Shown: piece after piece, positions 36,945 to 46,142 of the stretch | Position numbering within the stretch: the stretch's first letter is position 1 | How the letters are laid out: every line of letters starts with the position of its first letter | NCBI RefSeq assembly: GCF_011764485.1 | Contig: NZ_AP022849.1 | Coordinates: forward strand, 558,001 to 622,000 | Reading direction: 5' to 3' | Length of the DNA: 64,000 nt | Origin: Bosea sp. ANAM02 | GTDB lineage: Bacteria; Pseudomonadota; Alphaproteobacteria; Rhizobiales; Beijerinckiaceae | Made by a program: the position numbers and the translations under genes | Notes under the pieces: model-generated | Seen by the model: only the letters and a program-made list of their open reading frames with translations | Database searches by the model: none | What the model was told of the DNA's origin: nothing

Positions 36945-39026
36945 GTGAGGGGAATGACCGGCAGCGCGTCGGTTCGATTCAGCCCGTTCCGACCGAGGAC
37001 GATGGCCCTCCTGGCACTCGCTGCGAGCGTGCCGCTGGTTCTGCTTGCCTCGTTCGCAGGTGTCCTGATCCTTCGGCAGCAGCAGGAAGAGATGCAGGAG
37101 ACCGCGCGCGAAGCGACGTTCAATCTCGCCGACACGCTTCAGCGCGAGTTCGACGCGCAAATCAACGTCCTCAAGGTGATGGCGGCCTCAAGGGCCTTCG
37201 ATAACGGCCTCGACCTTTACGAATTCCGCGATCTCGCGGAGCGTTCCCTCACGACCCAGCCCAATTTCACGGCGATCACACTGAACGATCTAACTGGCGT
37301 CAGGGTTGCCCGCGTGCCCGAGGACAGCCATATCGGCGAGCAGGCGAAGGATATCCTCAGTCATGAGTTGACGGTCGCAACGCAGCAGCCTTCGGTCGGC
37401 AACGTGACACAGTTTCCTGAAGAGGGACCTGTCTTTGCCGTACGTGTCCCGATCGTCAGGGACTCGAAGATCAAGGGTGTGATCTCCACCACGCTGAAGC
37501 CTTCCGTCCTGGTCGCGCTTCTGCAGGCAAGCAGGCTGTCGCCTGAATGGATTTCACTCGTAATCGACGGCAATGACCGTATTGTTGCTCGCGCGGGCGA
37601 TCAGGGAGATTTCGCGTCTCAGCCCGGCTCGCTTGCCTCCGAGCCTGCTCGCAAAGCGCGCCACACTTCCGACGCGGGCGTATACGCGGGACGGACTTTG
37701 GATGGGCGCGCCACGAACGCCCACTATCGAATGCTTCCGGGGCTGAGATGGTCGGTCCATGTCGCAATCCCCGACAAGATCTATCAGGAGCCTGTCAGGC
37801 GATCGATCTTCCTCGCGGTCACGGCCGGCATCGTTGCCCTGGCGATCTCCGGCGTCTTTGTCACATTGCTCCTGCGCGAGCTGCGCCGCGGACAAGAGGT
37901 CGGGCGAAAGGTCGAAGACGGCCTCCGCCTCGAGGCTCTCGGCCGCGTGACGGGCGGCGTGGCCCACGACTTCAACAACCTTCTGATGATCATGATGGGC
38001 GGCGCCGATATCCTGAAATCGCGCAGCGGCGATTCCACACGGGTGCAGATGATCGCGGATACCATCGCGTCGGCGGCCCAGCGCGGCCGACAGCTCACCA
38101 CGCATTTGCTCGCTTTTGCCCGGCGAAGCTCGCACGACCCGATCAGCTTCCGGATTCAGGATCGCATCGCGCATCTTGCCGTGATGATCGAGCGGGCGAT
38201 CAATCCCGATGTGCGCCTGCAGATCAGTATCGACCCGAACACGCCGGCCATCCTCGCGGACCCAAATGCCTTCGAGGTCGCCCTCATCAACCTTGCTGTG
38301 AACGCCAGCGATGCGATGCCGGACGGCGGCATTCTGACTATCCGGGCTCACGCCTGGAACACATTCCGCAGCCCCAATTCGGTTTCGATTTCCGTCACGG
38401 ACACCGGCGCCGGCATTTCTCAGGAATTCCAGGAGAAGATCTTCGAGCCGTTCTTCACGACGAAGCCCACCGGCAAAGGTACAGGTCTCGGCCTCAGCCA
38501 GGTGCATGGCTTCGCCTATCAGTCCGGCGGCGATATTCATGTTCGCAGCGAGATGGGACAGGGCAGCACGTTCACGCTTGTCATGCCGCGTTCCAATGCC
38601 CCGCCGGTGCCATCGCCTCTTCCCATCGTCTCGAACGACGAAGTTGAAGGCGGGCGCCTCCTGATTATCGAGGATCACGTCGAGGTCGGGTCAATAACCG
38701 GTGAGGTCCTGCGCGCGTCGGGTTTCAAGGTAAAGCTCGTTGAAAGTGCGGAAGAAGCGCTCGACGTCATCGAAACCGACAAGGCGTTCGATGCAGTGCT
38801 CAGTGACATTGTTCTCGGCGATGGCATGTCCGGGCTCGACGCGGCGCCGCGTATCCAATCTGCACTGCCGAACGCCGCTGTTGTCATGATGACAGGCTAT
38901 AGCGAGGCGCTGGCGCGCGGCGCGACCTGCGGTTTCCCGCTCGTGCGCAAACCATTCGACCAGGCAGAGGTCGTCAGGGTGATTCAGTCTGCGATCGCCC
39001 AAGGGCCAAACAGAGAGGCGGCCTGA
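36945..39026 (+). CDS. hybrid sensor histidine kinase with C-terminal receiver
   Basis: This 693-residue protein has two transmembrane segments (about 20-42 and 290-310) enclosing a periplasmic sensor region of the Cache type (QNxxxx, GVRVARVPEDS, LRWSVHVAIP). Next are a HisKA helix with GGVAHDFNN (phospho-acceptor His about 341), an HATPase region (NLAVNASDAMPDGG, DTGAGIS, GTGLGLSQVHGF) and a REC domain (LLIIEDH at about 570, DAVLSDIVLGDG with the Asp about 620, RKPF). GTG at 36945 is supported by AGAAGGGG upstream; an ATG at 36954 is the alternative. The signal and output are unknown. Confidence 0.9.
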   Translation: MRGMTGSASVRFSPFRPRTMALLALAASVPLVLLASFAGVLILRQQQEEMQETAREATFNLADTLQREFDAQINVLKVMAASRAFDNGLDLYEFRDLAERSLTTQPNFTAITLNDLTGVRVARVPEDSHIGEQAKDILSHELTVATQQPSVGNVTQFPEEGPVFAVRVPIVRDSKIKGVISTTLKPSVLVALLQASRLSPEWISLVIDGNDRIVARAGDQGDFASQPGSLASEPARKARHTSDAGVYAGRTLDGRATNAHYRMLPGLRWSVHVAIPDKIYQEPVRRSIFLAVTAGIVALAISGVFVTLLLRELRRGQEVGRKVEDGLRLEALGRVTGGVAHDFNNLLMIMMGGADILKSRSGDSTRVQMIADTIASAAQRGRQLTTHLLAFARRSSHDPISFRIQDRIAHLAVMIERAINPDVRLQISIDPNTPAILADPNAFEVALINLAVNASDAMPDGGILTIRAHAWNTFRSPNSVSISVTDTGAGISQEFQEKIFEPFFTTKPTGKGTGLGLSQVHGFAYQSGGDIHVRSEMGQGSTFTLVMPRSNAPPVPSPLPIVSNDEVEGGRLLIIEDHVEVGSITGEVLRASGFKVKLVESAEEALDVIETDKAFDAVLSDIVLGDGMSGLDAAPRIQSALPNAAVVMMTGYSEALARGATCGFPLVRKPFDQAEVVRVIQSAIAQGPNREAA

Positions 39027-39151
39027 CGTTCCGTCATGTAATCCTTTGCCGTTCTGCGCTCACAGCTCAGAACCAAGTATCGATTGCGCTTCAAGCGCTG
39101 TCCGTTCTACGAATCGAATCACGGTTCCTTCCGCTTCATCCGGAGCCCTCG

Positions 39152-39609
39152 ATGCGCAGATCTCCAACCTTTGTGGTCGAACGCAAACGCTCCTTTGCCA
39201 AAGTTCCGCCGCCAGCACCGAGAACGCACGCGCGTCGAAATTCGTTCTTGGTAGCGGATACCGAATCCGAAGAGGTCGAAACGTCTCTGACGTTCGCCCA
39301 AGAAGCGCCCGAGATTTCGCAGCCAGCGCCAAGGATTCTCCCCAATCTCCTCGCTGTTGATCCGCTTGAGGAGAAACTGAGGTCTGTGAAGACGAGAGGG
39401 CGAAAGCCAAAGCCCCCGACTGAGGCGAGGCAGGCCAAAGCGAAGGCTGCGGAGCTCGCGCGTTTCAAAGAACCTGCTGACGAAAGCTCAATCCCTCCCC
39501 CCCCCAAGAACCACCTTCCCCCGAGGAGCGCGTCCGCCGGGCAAAGAGCGATCTACCTGCGGGAGAGCGCTGGAAGCGTCGCCTGCGCCATTTGAGGCGC
39601 CTCCACTAG
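39152..39609 (+). pseudogene. basic Pro/Ala-rich protein, apparently frameshifted in a nine-C tract
   Basis: The open frame gives 147 residues ending at 39595, but it loses plausibility after the C9 tract at 39497-39505. In the next frame the sequence reads PPSPEERVRRAKSDLPAG followed by ERWKRRLRHLRRLH and stops at 39607-39609, which looks like a real basic C-terminus. One extra C, or two fewer, would restore it. This may be a genuine slippage mutation, phase variation, or a sequencing error. The N-terminal part (MRRSPTFVVERKRSF) is Arg/Lys-rich. Confidence 0.5.
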
Positions 39610-39714
39610 CGATGCGTCATCGAGCGGTGCATGGCGCTGCCCTGGGCTTCCTTGCAGCCCAACGCGGTGTAGGCTGACCGGATCGCGGGACCACCCGCCA
39701 CGGAAGCCCTTGCC

Positions 39715-40959
39715 TTGAGCCGTCAACACGCCGCCCCCGTCCTTCTGCAATCGAGCGGAGAGCATATCGCGCTGCGACCAATTGCGTTCAGCGCCGGCCC
39801 CAACAGCGTCAGCGAGGCCGACATCCAGGCCCTCGTCCATCAGTTTCCTGGGTCGCTCCCGATCAACGAGATCGACCCGATGTTTTCGGGTGCGGTTTCG
39901 GTATGCACCGAGCTCAATACGCCTGCTGGTCCGATCGACAATTTCCTTGTGACGGCGTCCGGCTTGCCTGTTCTCGTGGAGTGCAAGCTCTGGCGAAATC
40001 CAGAGGCGCGACGGGAGATCACCGGTCAGATTTTGGACTACGCGAAGGAGCTGGCCAAATGGAGCTCGGCAGATCTCCATCGAGAGGTCAATCGACGCCT
40101 CAAGCGCCACGACAACGCCCTCCTTGAGATCGTCCGGCGCGTCAACCCAGCCGTCGACGAGATGGAATTCAACGACGCCCTGACTACGAATCTGCGGCGA
40201 GGGCGCTTTCTCTTGCTGATCGTAGGCGACGGCATCAGGGAGGGGGTTGAGACCATCGCTGAGTACCTAAGCGCCCACGCCGGCCTTCATTTCTCGCTTG
40301 GCCTGGTGGAGATGCCGATCTTCGCGCTCCCAGACGGCTCAAGGCTCGCGGCTCCGCGTGTTCTCGCCCGCACGACGGTGATCACCCGCCATGTCATCGC
40401 CGCACCGGCCGACCACATTGTCGTTGAGGCGAGTGAACCAACCGAGAGGCGCACACCGGCGACAAGCACCGAGACGATCGCCGCGGGCGAAGCCTATGTT
40501 CGCTTCTGGTCTGAATTCCTGGACGGCCTGACGCTCGATGACCCCGAACAGCAGAAACCGAAGCCGTTCAAGCTGGGATATCTGTCATTCTCAATGCCGG
40601 CGCCGGCCGGGAGCTCCTGGCTCAACGTCTACCGGGATATGCGCCGCGGCGTCATGGGAGTTTTCCTGGCCTCAACCCGCAACACAGCCGGCGAATACGC
40701 CTCGAACCTCATCGCTGAGGAATGGGAGACGGTGAGTAAGGAGCTCGGTGGATCGGCGATCGTCGAAAGCGATGATCACGGCCGGCCGCGGATCATCGAC
40801 TACAAGGTCTTCGGCTCGCTAGATGACGCCGGGACCCGAACGAAGGCCTTCGAGTGGCTCCGGGAGCGGACCAACACCTTCGTAAACGTTCTGCGGCCCC
40901 GGGTGCGATCGGCCGTCGCAGATTACAGCGCATCGGGGGCAGCCAACGTCTCCGGCTGA
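39715..40959 (+). CDS. PD-(D/E)XK nuclease-family protein
   Basis: This 414-residue protein has FLVTASGLPVLVECKLWRNP, in which the ECK is the second half of the PD-(D/E)XK core (E and K), and an upstream GPIDN that could supply the Asp. GQILDYAKEL (Q of the accessory helix) follows. The C-terminal half has a different, unrecognised fold. It begins at TTG 39715 with no better start nearby. Similar proteins are often annotated as hypothetical in plasmids; whether it cuts DNA is inferred. Confidence 0.6.
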   Translation: MSRQHAAPVLLQSSGEHIALRPIAFSAGPNSVSEADIQALVHQFPGSLPINEIDPMFSGAVSVCTELNTPAGPIDNFLVTASGLPVLVECKLWRNPEARREITGQILDYAKELAKWSSADLHREVNRRLKRHDNALLEIVRRVNPAVDEMEFNDALTTNLRRGRFLLLIVGDGIREGVETIAEYLSAHAGLHFSLGLVEMPIFALPDGSRLAAPRVLARTTVITRHVIAAPADHIVVEASEPTERRTPATSTETIAAGEAYVRFWSEFLDGLTLDDPEQQKPKPFKLGYLSFSMPAPAGSSWLNVYRDMRRGVMGVFLASTRNTAGEYASNLIAEEWETVSKELGGSAIVESDDHGRPRIIDYKVFGSLDDAGTRTKAFEWLRERTNTFVNVLRPRVRSAVADYSASGAANVSG

Positions 40960-41041
40960 GGTTGGGGAAAAGGTTGACGGCCGTCATGAGCTGACCATAA
41001 AGCGCGCGCTCGTATCGCGTTTCTTTTGGGGAGGCGAAGCC

Positions 41042-41392
41042 TTGAAAGAGCCAACCAACGCGTCTGAACCACCCTCATTGCCCAATCGCCAGCTGCACTG
41101 GGCCTCGGAGGAGCCGATGCCCGCTCAATCGTCAGAATTGCCTCCCGATCGCCGAGCCCCTCCTTATGGGAGACTTCGGCAGGCACCATGGAGCGCCGAG
41201 CTCACATCGGAGTTCGGAGTGAGCAGCACTCGCGCGTTCGTCGACTTGGTGAACGAGCTGCGCCGCGAGGAGGGCCGCTTCCCGGTGCCTCAGGGCTCTT
41301 ACCCGACCAACGAGCGTTTCCTCGAAAAGCTCGTTCGAGAGATGCGCGAGGCGTCTGCGAGGAAATCCGGCGGCCTGAAGGCGGCCGAGTAG
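41042..41392 (+). CDS. small hypothetical protein
   Basis: This 116-residue protein has a TTG start. The N-terminal half is low-complexity Pro/Ser-rich and the C-terminal half is a helical, charged domain (AFVDLVNELRREEGRFPVPQ, FLEKLVREMREASA). No family is recognised. It is convergent with the small gene at 41401. Confidence 0.45.
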   Translation: MKEPTNASEPPSLPNRQLHWASEEPMPAQSSELPPDRRAPPYGRLRQAPWSAELTSEFGVSSTRAFVDLVNELRREEGRFPVPQGSYPTNERFLEKLVREMREASARKSGGLKAAE

Positions 41393-41400
41393 GGGCGAGT

Positions 41401-41652
41401 TCAGCCGAACGGGTTTCTCACCGTCGACACTGCCGAAGCGTCGACGGTATCGACGGCGTCCGGAAGGTTGGGCTGCGACGCGAGCTTGTCCCGCGCCTCG
41501 GCGAAGAAGCGCGCGAGCTCTGTCGCTGCCTCCAGACCCTTGCGATCCGCTCTGAGCCGCAGGTCGCCATAGATCGCGATCTCGCTGGTGCCGTTCTCGA
41601 TCGTCAGGCCGGCGAGCGTGACGCTCGAAGCGTCATCGGAAAATGGCTTCAC
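41401..41652 (-). CDS. small hypothetical protein coupled to the endonuclease
   Basis: This 83-residue protein starts at the GTG at 41652, which overlaps the endonuclease stop as GTGA. It is mostly alternating strand and helix (TLAGLTIENGTSEIAIYG, then EAATELARFFAEARDKL). It may be cotranscribed with the nuclease, but it has no signal peptide and no known immunity fold. Confidence 0.5.
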   Translation of the reverse strand: MKPFSDDASSVTLAGLTIENGTSEIAIYGDLRLRADRKGLEAATELARFFAEARDKLASQPNLPDAVDTVDASAVSTVRNPFG

Positions 41653-42467
41653 CACAGTCTCCTCAAGGTCCGCGCGACCCAGCCCTCCTGCTGGGCAGTC
41701 CGCGAGGCTCGCGGCGCCGGCGAAGGCAGGCTCGCAAGCTTCGTCTTCGCCGCGGATGATAGCGCCGGGAAGACGTCGATCCCAGAGAGAGCTTCGAGCT
41801 CCTTGATCGAGACAGTCTTCCATTCGGCACCCGGGCCGTTGGCGGTGATGTAGGCGGCGGCGGTTTGCCGGCGGGGATCATAGACCGCCTTGAAGACGTG
41901 GGTCGGCACCAGGACACGGTTTCGCAGTGCCTGGAGATCCTTTCCGATGTAGAGCGGACCCGTGACCACATAGAGTTCGCCGCTCCGGACGGCGTGGTCG
42001 CGTACTGCGGTCTCGATCGCCGCCCATAGATTGCGATTGTTGTCCGGGTTTTGCGGGATCATGTTCGCGAGCGAGAAGCTCTCGGCCTGGGCGATTTCGT
42101 CCGGCATGTTGCCCGACGGCGCCAGGTGGCCGCGATCGAAGCCCGAGCGGACGTAATCCGAGAGCTCAGCGCGCTCGCCGACCGGCAGGGCAGTCTCGGC
42201 ATGAAAGAGATTCTGTCGCTCCAAGCTGCGCGCGCTGCGGACGTTGTCGCGGGTGAGATGCTCTGCCGACCATAGCGCCGAACGCGTCACGCCGGAATGC
42301 AGCAGCGCATAGGCCGAGAAGCAGAGCGGGCGAACCTTCTGCGAAAGCGATGGACCTACATCGGGAGCAACGCCGCCGGCGAAGAACACAGGGCACTGTG
42401 TCGGCGCCGCATTCGCGGTCAGCATCGACGCAATTAGAAAGACGGAGGCAAGGATTGTTTTGCGCAT
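41649..42467 (-). CDS. secreted DNA/RNA non-specific endonuclease
   Basis: This 272-residue protein has a signal peptide (MRKTILASVFLIASMLTANA) followed by a NUC1-type nuclease domain with SGFDRGHLAPSGNMPD (catalytic His in the DRGH motif) and downstream SLANMIPQNPDNNRNLWAAIE. It would degrade DNA and RNA in the periplasm or outside the cell. The ATG at 42467 is chosen at the signal peptide. It lies divergently upstream of the CRISPR operon but is probably not part of it. Confidence 0.85.
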   Translation of the reverse strand: MRKTILASVFLIASMLTANAAPTQCPVFFAGGVAPDVGPSLSQKVRPLCFSAYALLHSGVTRSALWSAEHLTRDNVRSARSLERQNLFHAETALPVGERAELSDYVRSGFDRGHLAPSGNMPDEIAQAESFSLANMIPQNPDNNRNLWAAIETAVRDHAVRSGELYVVTGPLYIGKDLQALRNRVLVPTHVFKAVYDPRRQTAAAYITANGPGAEWKTVSIKELEALSGIDVFPALSSAAKTKLASLPSPAPRASRTAQQEGWVARTLRRLW

Positions 42468-42705
42468 GGGCAGAGCGTGAGCGCACTCGTTGAAACCCAC
42501 AACGAAGTGGCTCGGCATCGTCGCTCCCCGCCTCAAGCGTCAAATCGGAACTCACATTGGCCGCAGGATGGTGCGCAGCCAAGGATAACTGCCACCATTC
42601 CTGTTGATTGAAGGCGCACACCTGCCCGCGTCCCTAATAGTTGGTTGATATTGCACCAGCGCCACCGTCATCCACCGCCTTGAGATGAAGGATTGATCGA
42701 CCCCG

Positions 42706-43566
42706 TTGACAGGATTGCTGTCGCGTTCCTACGTTTCGACCAATCTTCCATTGTCTGTGGTGTCAGTGTTGTTGTGCCCCTATGATTTTTTCGCCCGCAA
42801 CGGCGGATGTGCCCTCCTGTCAGCCAACGGGTATTCCGGCGACGCGCCGCTCCAGAAGCTGCTGGCATCGAGCTGGCCAACCTGGCCGAAGCCCGAAACG
42901 GCTGAGCAGGCGACCCCTGGGGCGCCTGAGAAAATCCGGACAACCCGACCTGGAGCTGCAGCGGTCCACTGCACGATCCTGGCCTGGGAAGGCGGGCTTT
43001 CCATCTACAGCCCCGCATGCCTGCAATCAGTGCCCGGCGTCACCGTCGAGCGTGGCCTGTCAGTCCCGAGAACCTACGAGTTGGCTTGGAATTCACTCTC
43101 CCTGCCACGGCCACTTCTCTTCATGACGATCGGCCCCTCATACCAGCCAGCTCTCAAGGCGGCCCGGCTCACGCTCGATCCAGACCTTGTCGAGGGCGTG
43201 GGGCAGGTGAGCTTCCTGCTCGACCGAGAGCGTGTCGAGCTCGTCACCCTCTGCGCGGCCTACATGAAGACCACCCCCTTCAAGCTCAGAGCGCTCAAGG
43301 GGAGCATTGAGCACGCGATCGCACTGGAAGGGAGAAGCCCCAAGTCGACCTTGCAGGGAAAGACGATCAACCACCCCCGACACCCCCTCATGGTCAAGCA
43401 GGTCCGCAAGGCCTTGGGGCTGCCGGCGAAGGCGAACCCCAATGCCTTCGATGCGGAGTTCGCCCAGCAGCATGAGTTCTGGGAAAACGTCTCCCGCCTT
43501 CCGATGAGCGACGACCCGGCCTGGGCCATCGCTGAAGCTATCCAGAACCCCAAGAAGGCCTCGTGA
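42706..43566 (+). CDS. csf1: Csf1-like (Cas8-like) subunit of the type IV-A complex
   Basis: This 286-residue protein is the first gene of the type IV operon and occupies the place of the large-subunit gene. There is no clear similarity by eye. Only scattered cysteines are seen (C28 and C36 near the N-terminus, in LLCPYDFFARNGGC) and no obvious four-Cys zinc finger, which many Csf1 proteins have. The start is uncertain: TTG 42706 is used, but GTG codons a few codons downstream are plausible. Identity as Csf1 is inferred from position next to cas6, csf3, csf2 and dinG. It overlaps the next gene by 4 bases. Confidence 0.55.
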   Translation: MTGLLSRSYVSTNLPLSVVSVLLCPYDFFARNGGCALLSANGYSGDAPLQKLLASSWPTWPKPETAEQATPGAPEKIRTTRPGAAAVHCTILAWEGGLSIYSPACLQSVPGVTVERGLSVPRTYELAWNSLSLPRPLLFMTIGPSYQPALKAARLTLDPDLVEGVGQVSFLLDRERVELVTLCAAYMKTTPFKLRALKGSIEHAIALEGRSPKSTLQGKTINHPRHPLMVKQVRKALGLPAKANPNAFDAEFAQQHEFWENVSRLPMSDDPAWAIAEAIQNPKKAS

Positions 43567-44231
43567 TGCAAGATCACATTCTCGCCTTGAACGCCGGGCT
43601 CGCCGACGCCATCGCGGCGGACTGGTACAAGATTCACCGACTGTTGCACGACCAGATCGGCTACCGCGTCCTCGGCATGGGCGAGGGGCAGACGTCCCGC
43701 TGGCTTTTCGGCGCGGACCCGCGTGCCGTCATCCACGAACCCGATGCGCATGCTCGCTTCATCTTCGTGCGGACGCTGCCGGAACTCTCCGAGGCGATCG
43801 CCCCGCTGAGCGTGCACTCCTGCGACACCTTCATCCCGAAACTGGGCGACACCGTTCGCTTCTTCCTCAACGTGTCGACGAAGCGGTCGGCTTCCTTCGA
43901 CTTCCGGTCGTTCGTCCTGACCCAGCGGCCTCGCGAGGGTGAGACCCGCGAGCAAGCGGCATGGCGAGTGATCGCGTCCGACTTCGTCGCCAACTCGGGC
44001 CTCGAACTCGTCGGAGATCTCGACGCCGCGCACCAGCGACGTTTCGAGGTCAACAAGATCGACAAGCGCCGCAGCCAGAAGGTGACGAAGCACGCCATCT
44101 TCGCGAGCGGTTGCGCGACAGTCACCGATCTCGAAAAGGTTCGCCGGGCGATCCTCGAAGGCGTCGGCCGCGACCGCGGCTTCGGGTTCGGCCTTCTCGT
44201 CCTCGAACCGATGGCGGGAGGACAGGCGTGA
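43563..44231 (+). CDS. cas6: Cas6e-like crRNA endoribonuclease
   Basis: This 222-residue RAMP-fold protein has the characteristic C-terminal glycine-rich loop VGRDRGFGFGLLVL (about 200-213). The N-terminal DWYKIHRLLHDQ carries two candidate catalytic histidines (H25, H29), as in Cas6e proteins, whose motif is YRLHQALW-like. It would cut the repeat RNA at the base of its hairpin, leaving the CCGACAAC-type handle. It overlaps both neighbours by 4 bases (GTGA). Type IV-A systems use either Csf5 or a Cas6e-like enzyme; this appears to be the latter. Confidence 0.75.
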   Translation: MMQDHILALNAGLADAIAADWYKIHRLLHDQIGYRVLGMGEGQTSRWLFGADPRAVIHEPDAHARFIFVRTLPELSEAIAPLSVHSCDTFIPKLGDTVRFFLNVSTKRSASFDFRSFVLTQRPREGETREQAAWRVIASDFVANSGLELVGDLDAAHQRRFEVNKIDKRRSQKVTKHAIFASGCATVTDLEKVRRAILEGVGRDRGFGFGLLVLEPMAGGQA

Positions 44232-45016
44232 CGGCCTTCATTCTCTCCCTAAGGACGGTCACCCCCGTCCTTCTAAACCGCTGGCTGACGCTCGACGCCA
44301 TGCTCGACGGCATCCAGACCCAGAACGGTCTCGCCCCGGAGGAGCGCATCCTTCCGCTCCTCGCTTTCGACGGGCGTCAGAAAAGGGCCGGGCTGACCGC
44401 GCTCGACGCTTCGTCCGGCAATCTGGTCTTCTGCGCTTCGGCTGCAATCCCGGGTGATGCCACCATCCGGATCGTGGACCCTGTAGATGAGACGAAGTCG
44501 GGGCGCGCCTCCATCCCTCACCCGGCCATCTCAAGCGTGACCTTTCGTGGCGGGCTGCGCCCCAATGAGGCGTTCAAGCACGACGTCGAATACCCCTTCG
44601 CGACAGCCGCAAAGGTCTTCGATGTGAAACGGGGGATCACCGCCGGCTTTCTGTCGACCCAGCGCATGATCCTACCCGGCCGGTTCGAATGGCTCGCGCA
44701 AGGGGATCCGGATGAGGTTCGTCGCATCCTCGCCGAGACCCCTGGGATCGGCGCCAAGGTCAACAACGGCTTCGGCCAGCTCGATCATGCCTCGATCCGA
44801 ACAACGACAGTCGAGGACGCTCCTGACCTATTCGGCATTGTCGACGAGGAAGGCGAGCGCCTGATGCGTCCCGCGCCCGCCGATCTCCTCGCGGGCAGGA
44901 GCTTGAACGAATTCCGGCACCGGATCGAGACCTGCCGACCTCCCTACTGGGACAAGCGCGGACAAGTTCATGCGCTCGTCCCGAAAACCATCTTCGACGC
45001 ACTCCTGACCCGATAG
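44228..45016 (+). CDS. csf3: Csf3 (Cas5-like) subunit
   Basis: This 262-residue protein starts at GTG 44228, overlapping the cas6 stop (GTGA). A longer frame that starts inside cas6 is rejected as a shadow. The RAMP glycine-rich loop GIGAKVNNGFGQLD is at about 175-188, and the opening VTAFILSLRTVTPVLLNRWL is a typical Cas5-like N-terminal strand. It would cap the 5' handle of the crRNA in the type IV complex. No catalytic residues are expected. Confidence 0.75.
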   Translation: MTAFILSLRTVTPVLLNRWLTLDAMLDGIQTQNGLAPEERILPLLAFDGRQKRAGLTALDASSGNLVFCASAAIPGDATIRIVDPVDETKSGRASIPHPAISSVTFRGGLRPNEAFKHDVEYPFATAAKVFDVKRGITAGFLSTQRMILPGRFEWLAQGDPDEVRRILAETPGIGAKVNNGFGQLDHASIRTTTVEDAPDLFGIVDEEGERLMRPAPADLLAGRSLNEFRHRIETCRPPYWDKRGQVHALVPKTIFDALLTR

Positions 45017-45026
45017 GATTCTCAAC

Positions 45027-46142
45027 ATGACCAAGCACTTCGACGTCCGCTTCATCGGCACCATGATCAATCGGTCGCCGCTTCACATCACGCCCCCCAA
45101 CACCCAGGTGAAGGAGGTCCCGAACTTCTCGGATGCGAAAGCCGTCGAGATCGCGACCCTCCCTGTGTACCGCGACGGCGTCCTGCGTCATCTCCCGGTC
45201 ATCCCGGCTTCGACGATCCGCGGCAAGCTGCGCAACGCGGCGACGCGGGTCGCGATGCGCCACCTGGCCGAGAAGCCTTCCCGTGAGGCCTATGTCTACA
45301 CCTCCCTCGGCGGTGTGAAGGGTTCCGAGGACGAGAACCCGTTCGCCATCGCCGATCGCAACCAGCGTCGGCATGTCAATCCGATCATCGGCCTCATGGG
45401 CGGCAGTCAGCCCTGGGATCGTTCGTCGGCGTTCATTTCGAATGCGATCCCGATCGACATCGTCGAGCCTCACTTCGTGACGAGCGCGCGCGTCGATGCA
45501 ATGCGCCTGAAGTCCGACCTGGTCGATTTGCTCGATCAGAATGCTGTCCCGAGCTACCTCAAGATGCGCGAAGCGACCCGAGACAAGGTCGAAGCCGCGA
45601 AGAAGGTCACCGACGCGAAGAAGGCCTTCGCGATCGAGAAGGGCTCGAACGGCAATGCCGACGCCAGCGCGCTCGAAGCCGCCAAGGCAGAGCATGAAAA
45701 GGCCAAGGGCACGGCTGGCAATTCTCTGGCGCTGCCGATCGCTCACCGAGTGATGCCGGCCGGCGTGGTGATGGACCAGACCATCACCCTTCAGCGGGTC
45801 ACAGCCGTCGAAGCAGGGCTTTTCCTCGCCGCGCTCAACTACCTGTTCGACGAGGACCCGTTCTTCGGCGGCAAGGTCTCCTATCACTACGGCGCCGTCG
45901 ATGCCGACTGGAAGGTTTCCTATCGCGAGGAGCGCGGCGGCAAGTGGATCGACGCTGGCTCGCTCGCCGGAACGACTTTCAGCCCGACAACCTACGATGG
46001 CGCCGTGCTGGAGGAGTTCGCTTCCGCGTGGGCTGAGTACGCGGCCAGCGGCGCGCTGGACCTGACGCCTCCGACGCACAAGTCCGCCGGCGACGATACC
46101 TCTACTTCGGGCACCGCCAAGAAGGGCAAAAAGGCAGCGTGA
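45027..46142 (+). CDS. csf2: Csf2 (Cas7-like) backbone subunit
   Basis: This 371-residue protein has an opening strand FDVRFIGTMINRSPLHITPP and the RAMP-type IPASTIRGKLRNAATRVA (about 55-72), which matches the Cas7 family's (S/T)xxRGxLR motif. An acidic Lys/Ala-rich segment (about 185-230) is inserted. It would polymerise along the spacer part of the crRNA. It follows csf3 by 10 bases and overlaps dinG by 4, so it belongs to one operon. Confidence 0.8.
   Translation: MTKHFDVRFIGTMINRSPLHITPPNTQVKEVPNFSDAKAVEIATLPVYRDGVLRHLPVIPASTIRGKLRNAATRVAMRHLAEKPSREAYVYTSLGGVKGSEDENPFAIADRNQRRHVNPIIGLMGGSQPWDRSSAFISNAIPIDIVEPHFVTSARVDAMRLKSDLVDLLDQNAVPSYLKMREATRDKVEAAKKVTDAKKAFAIEKGSNGNADASALEAAKAEHEKAKGTAGNSLALPIAHRVMPAGVVMDQTITLQRVTAVEAGLFLAALNYLFDEDPFFGGKVSYHYGAVDADWKVSYREERGGKWIDAGSLAGTTFSPTTYDGAVLEEFASAWAEYAASGALDLTPPTHKSAGDDTSTSGTAKKGKKAA

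Noticed and set aside
43961..45016. Csf3 read from a start inside the cas6 gene
   Set aside because: The first 89 residues are Arg-rich and out of frame with cas6; the GTG at 44228 overlaps the cas6 stop and starts a typical RAMP strand.
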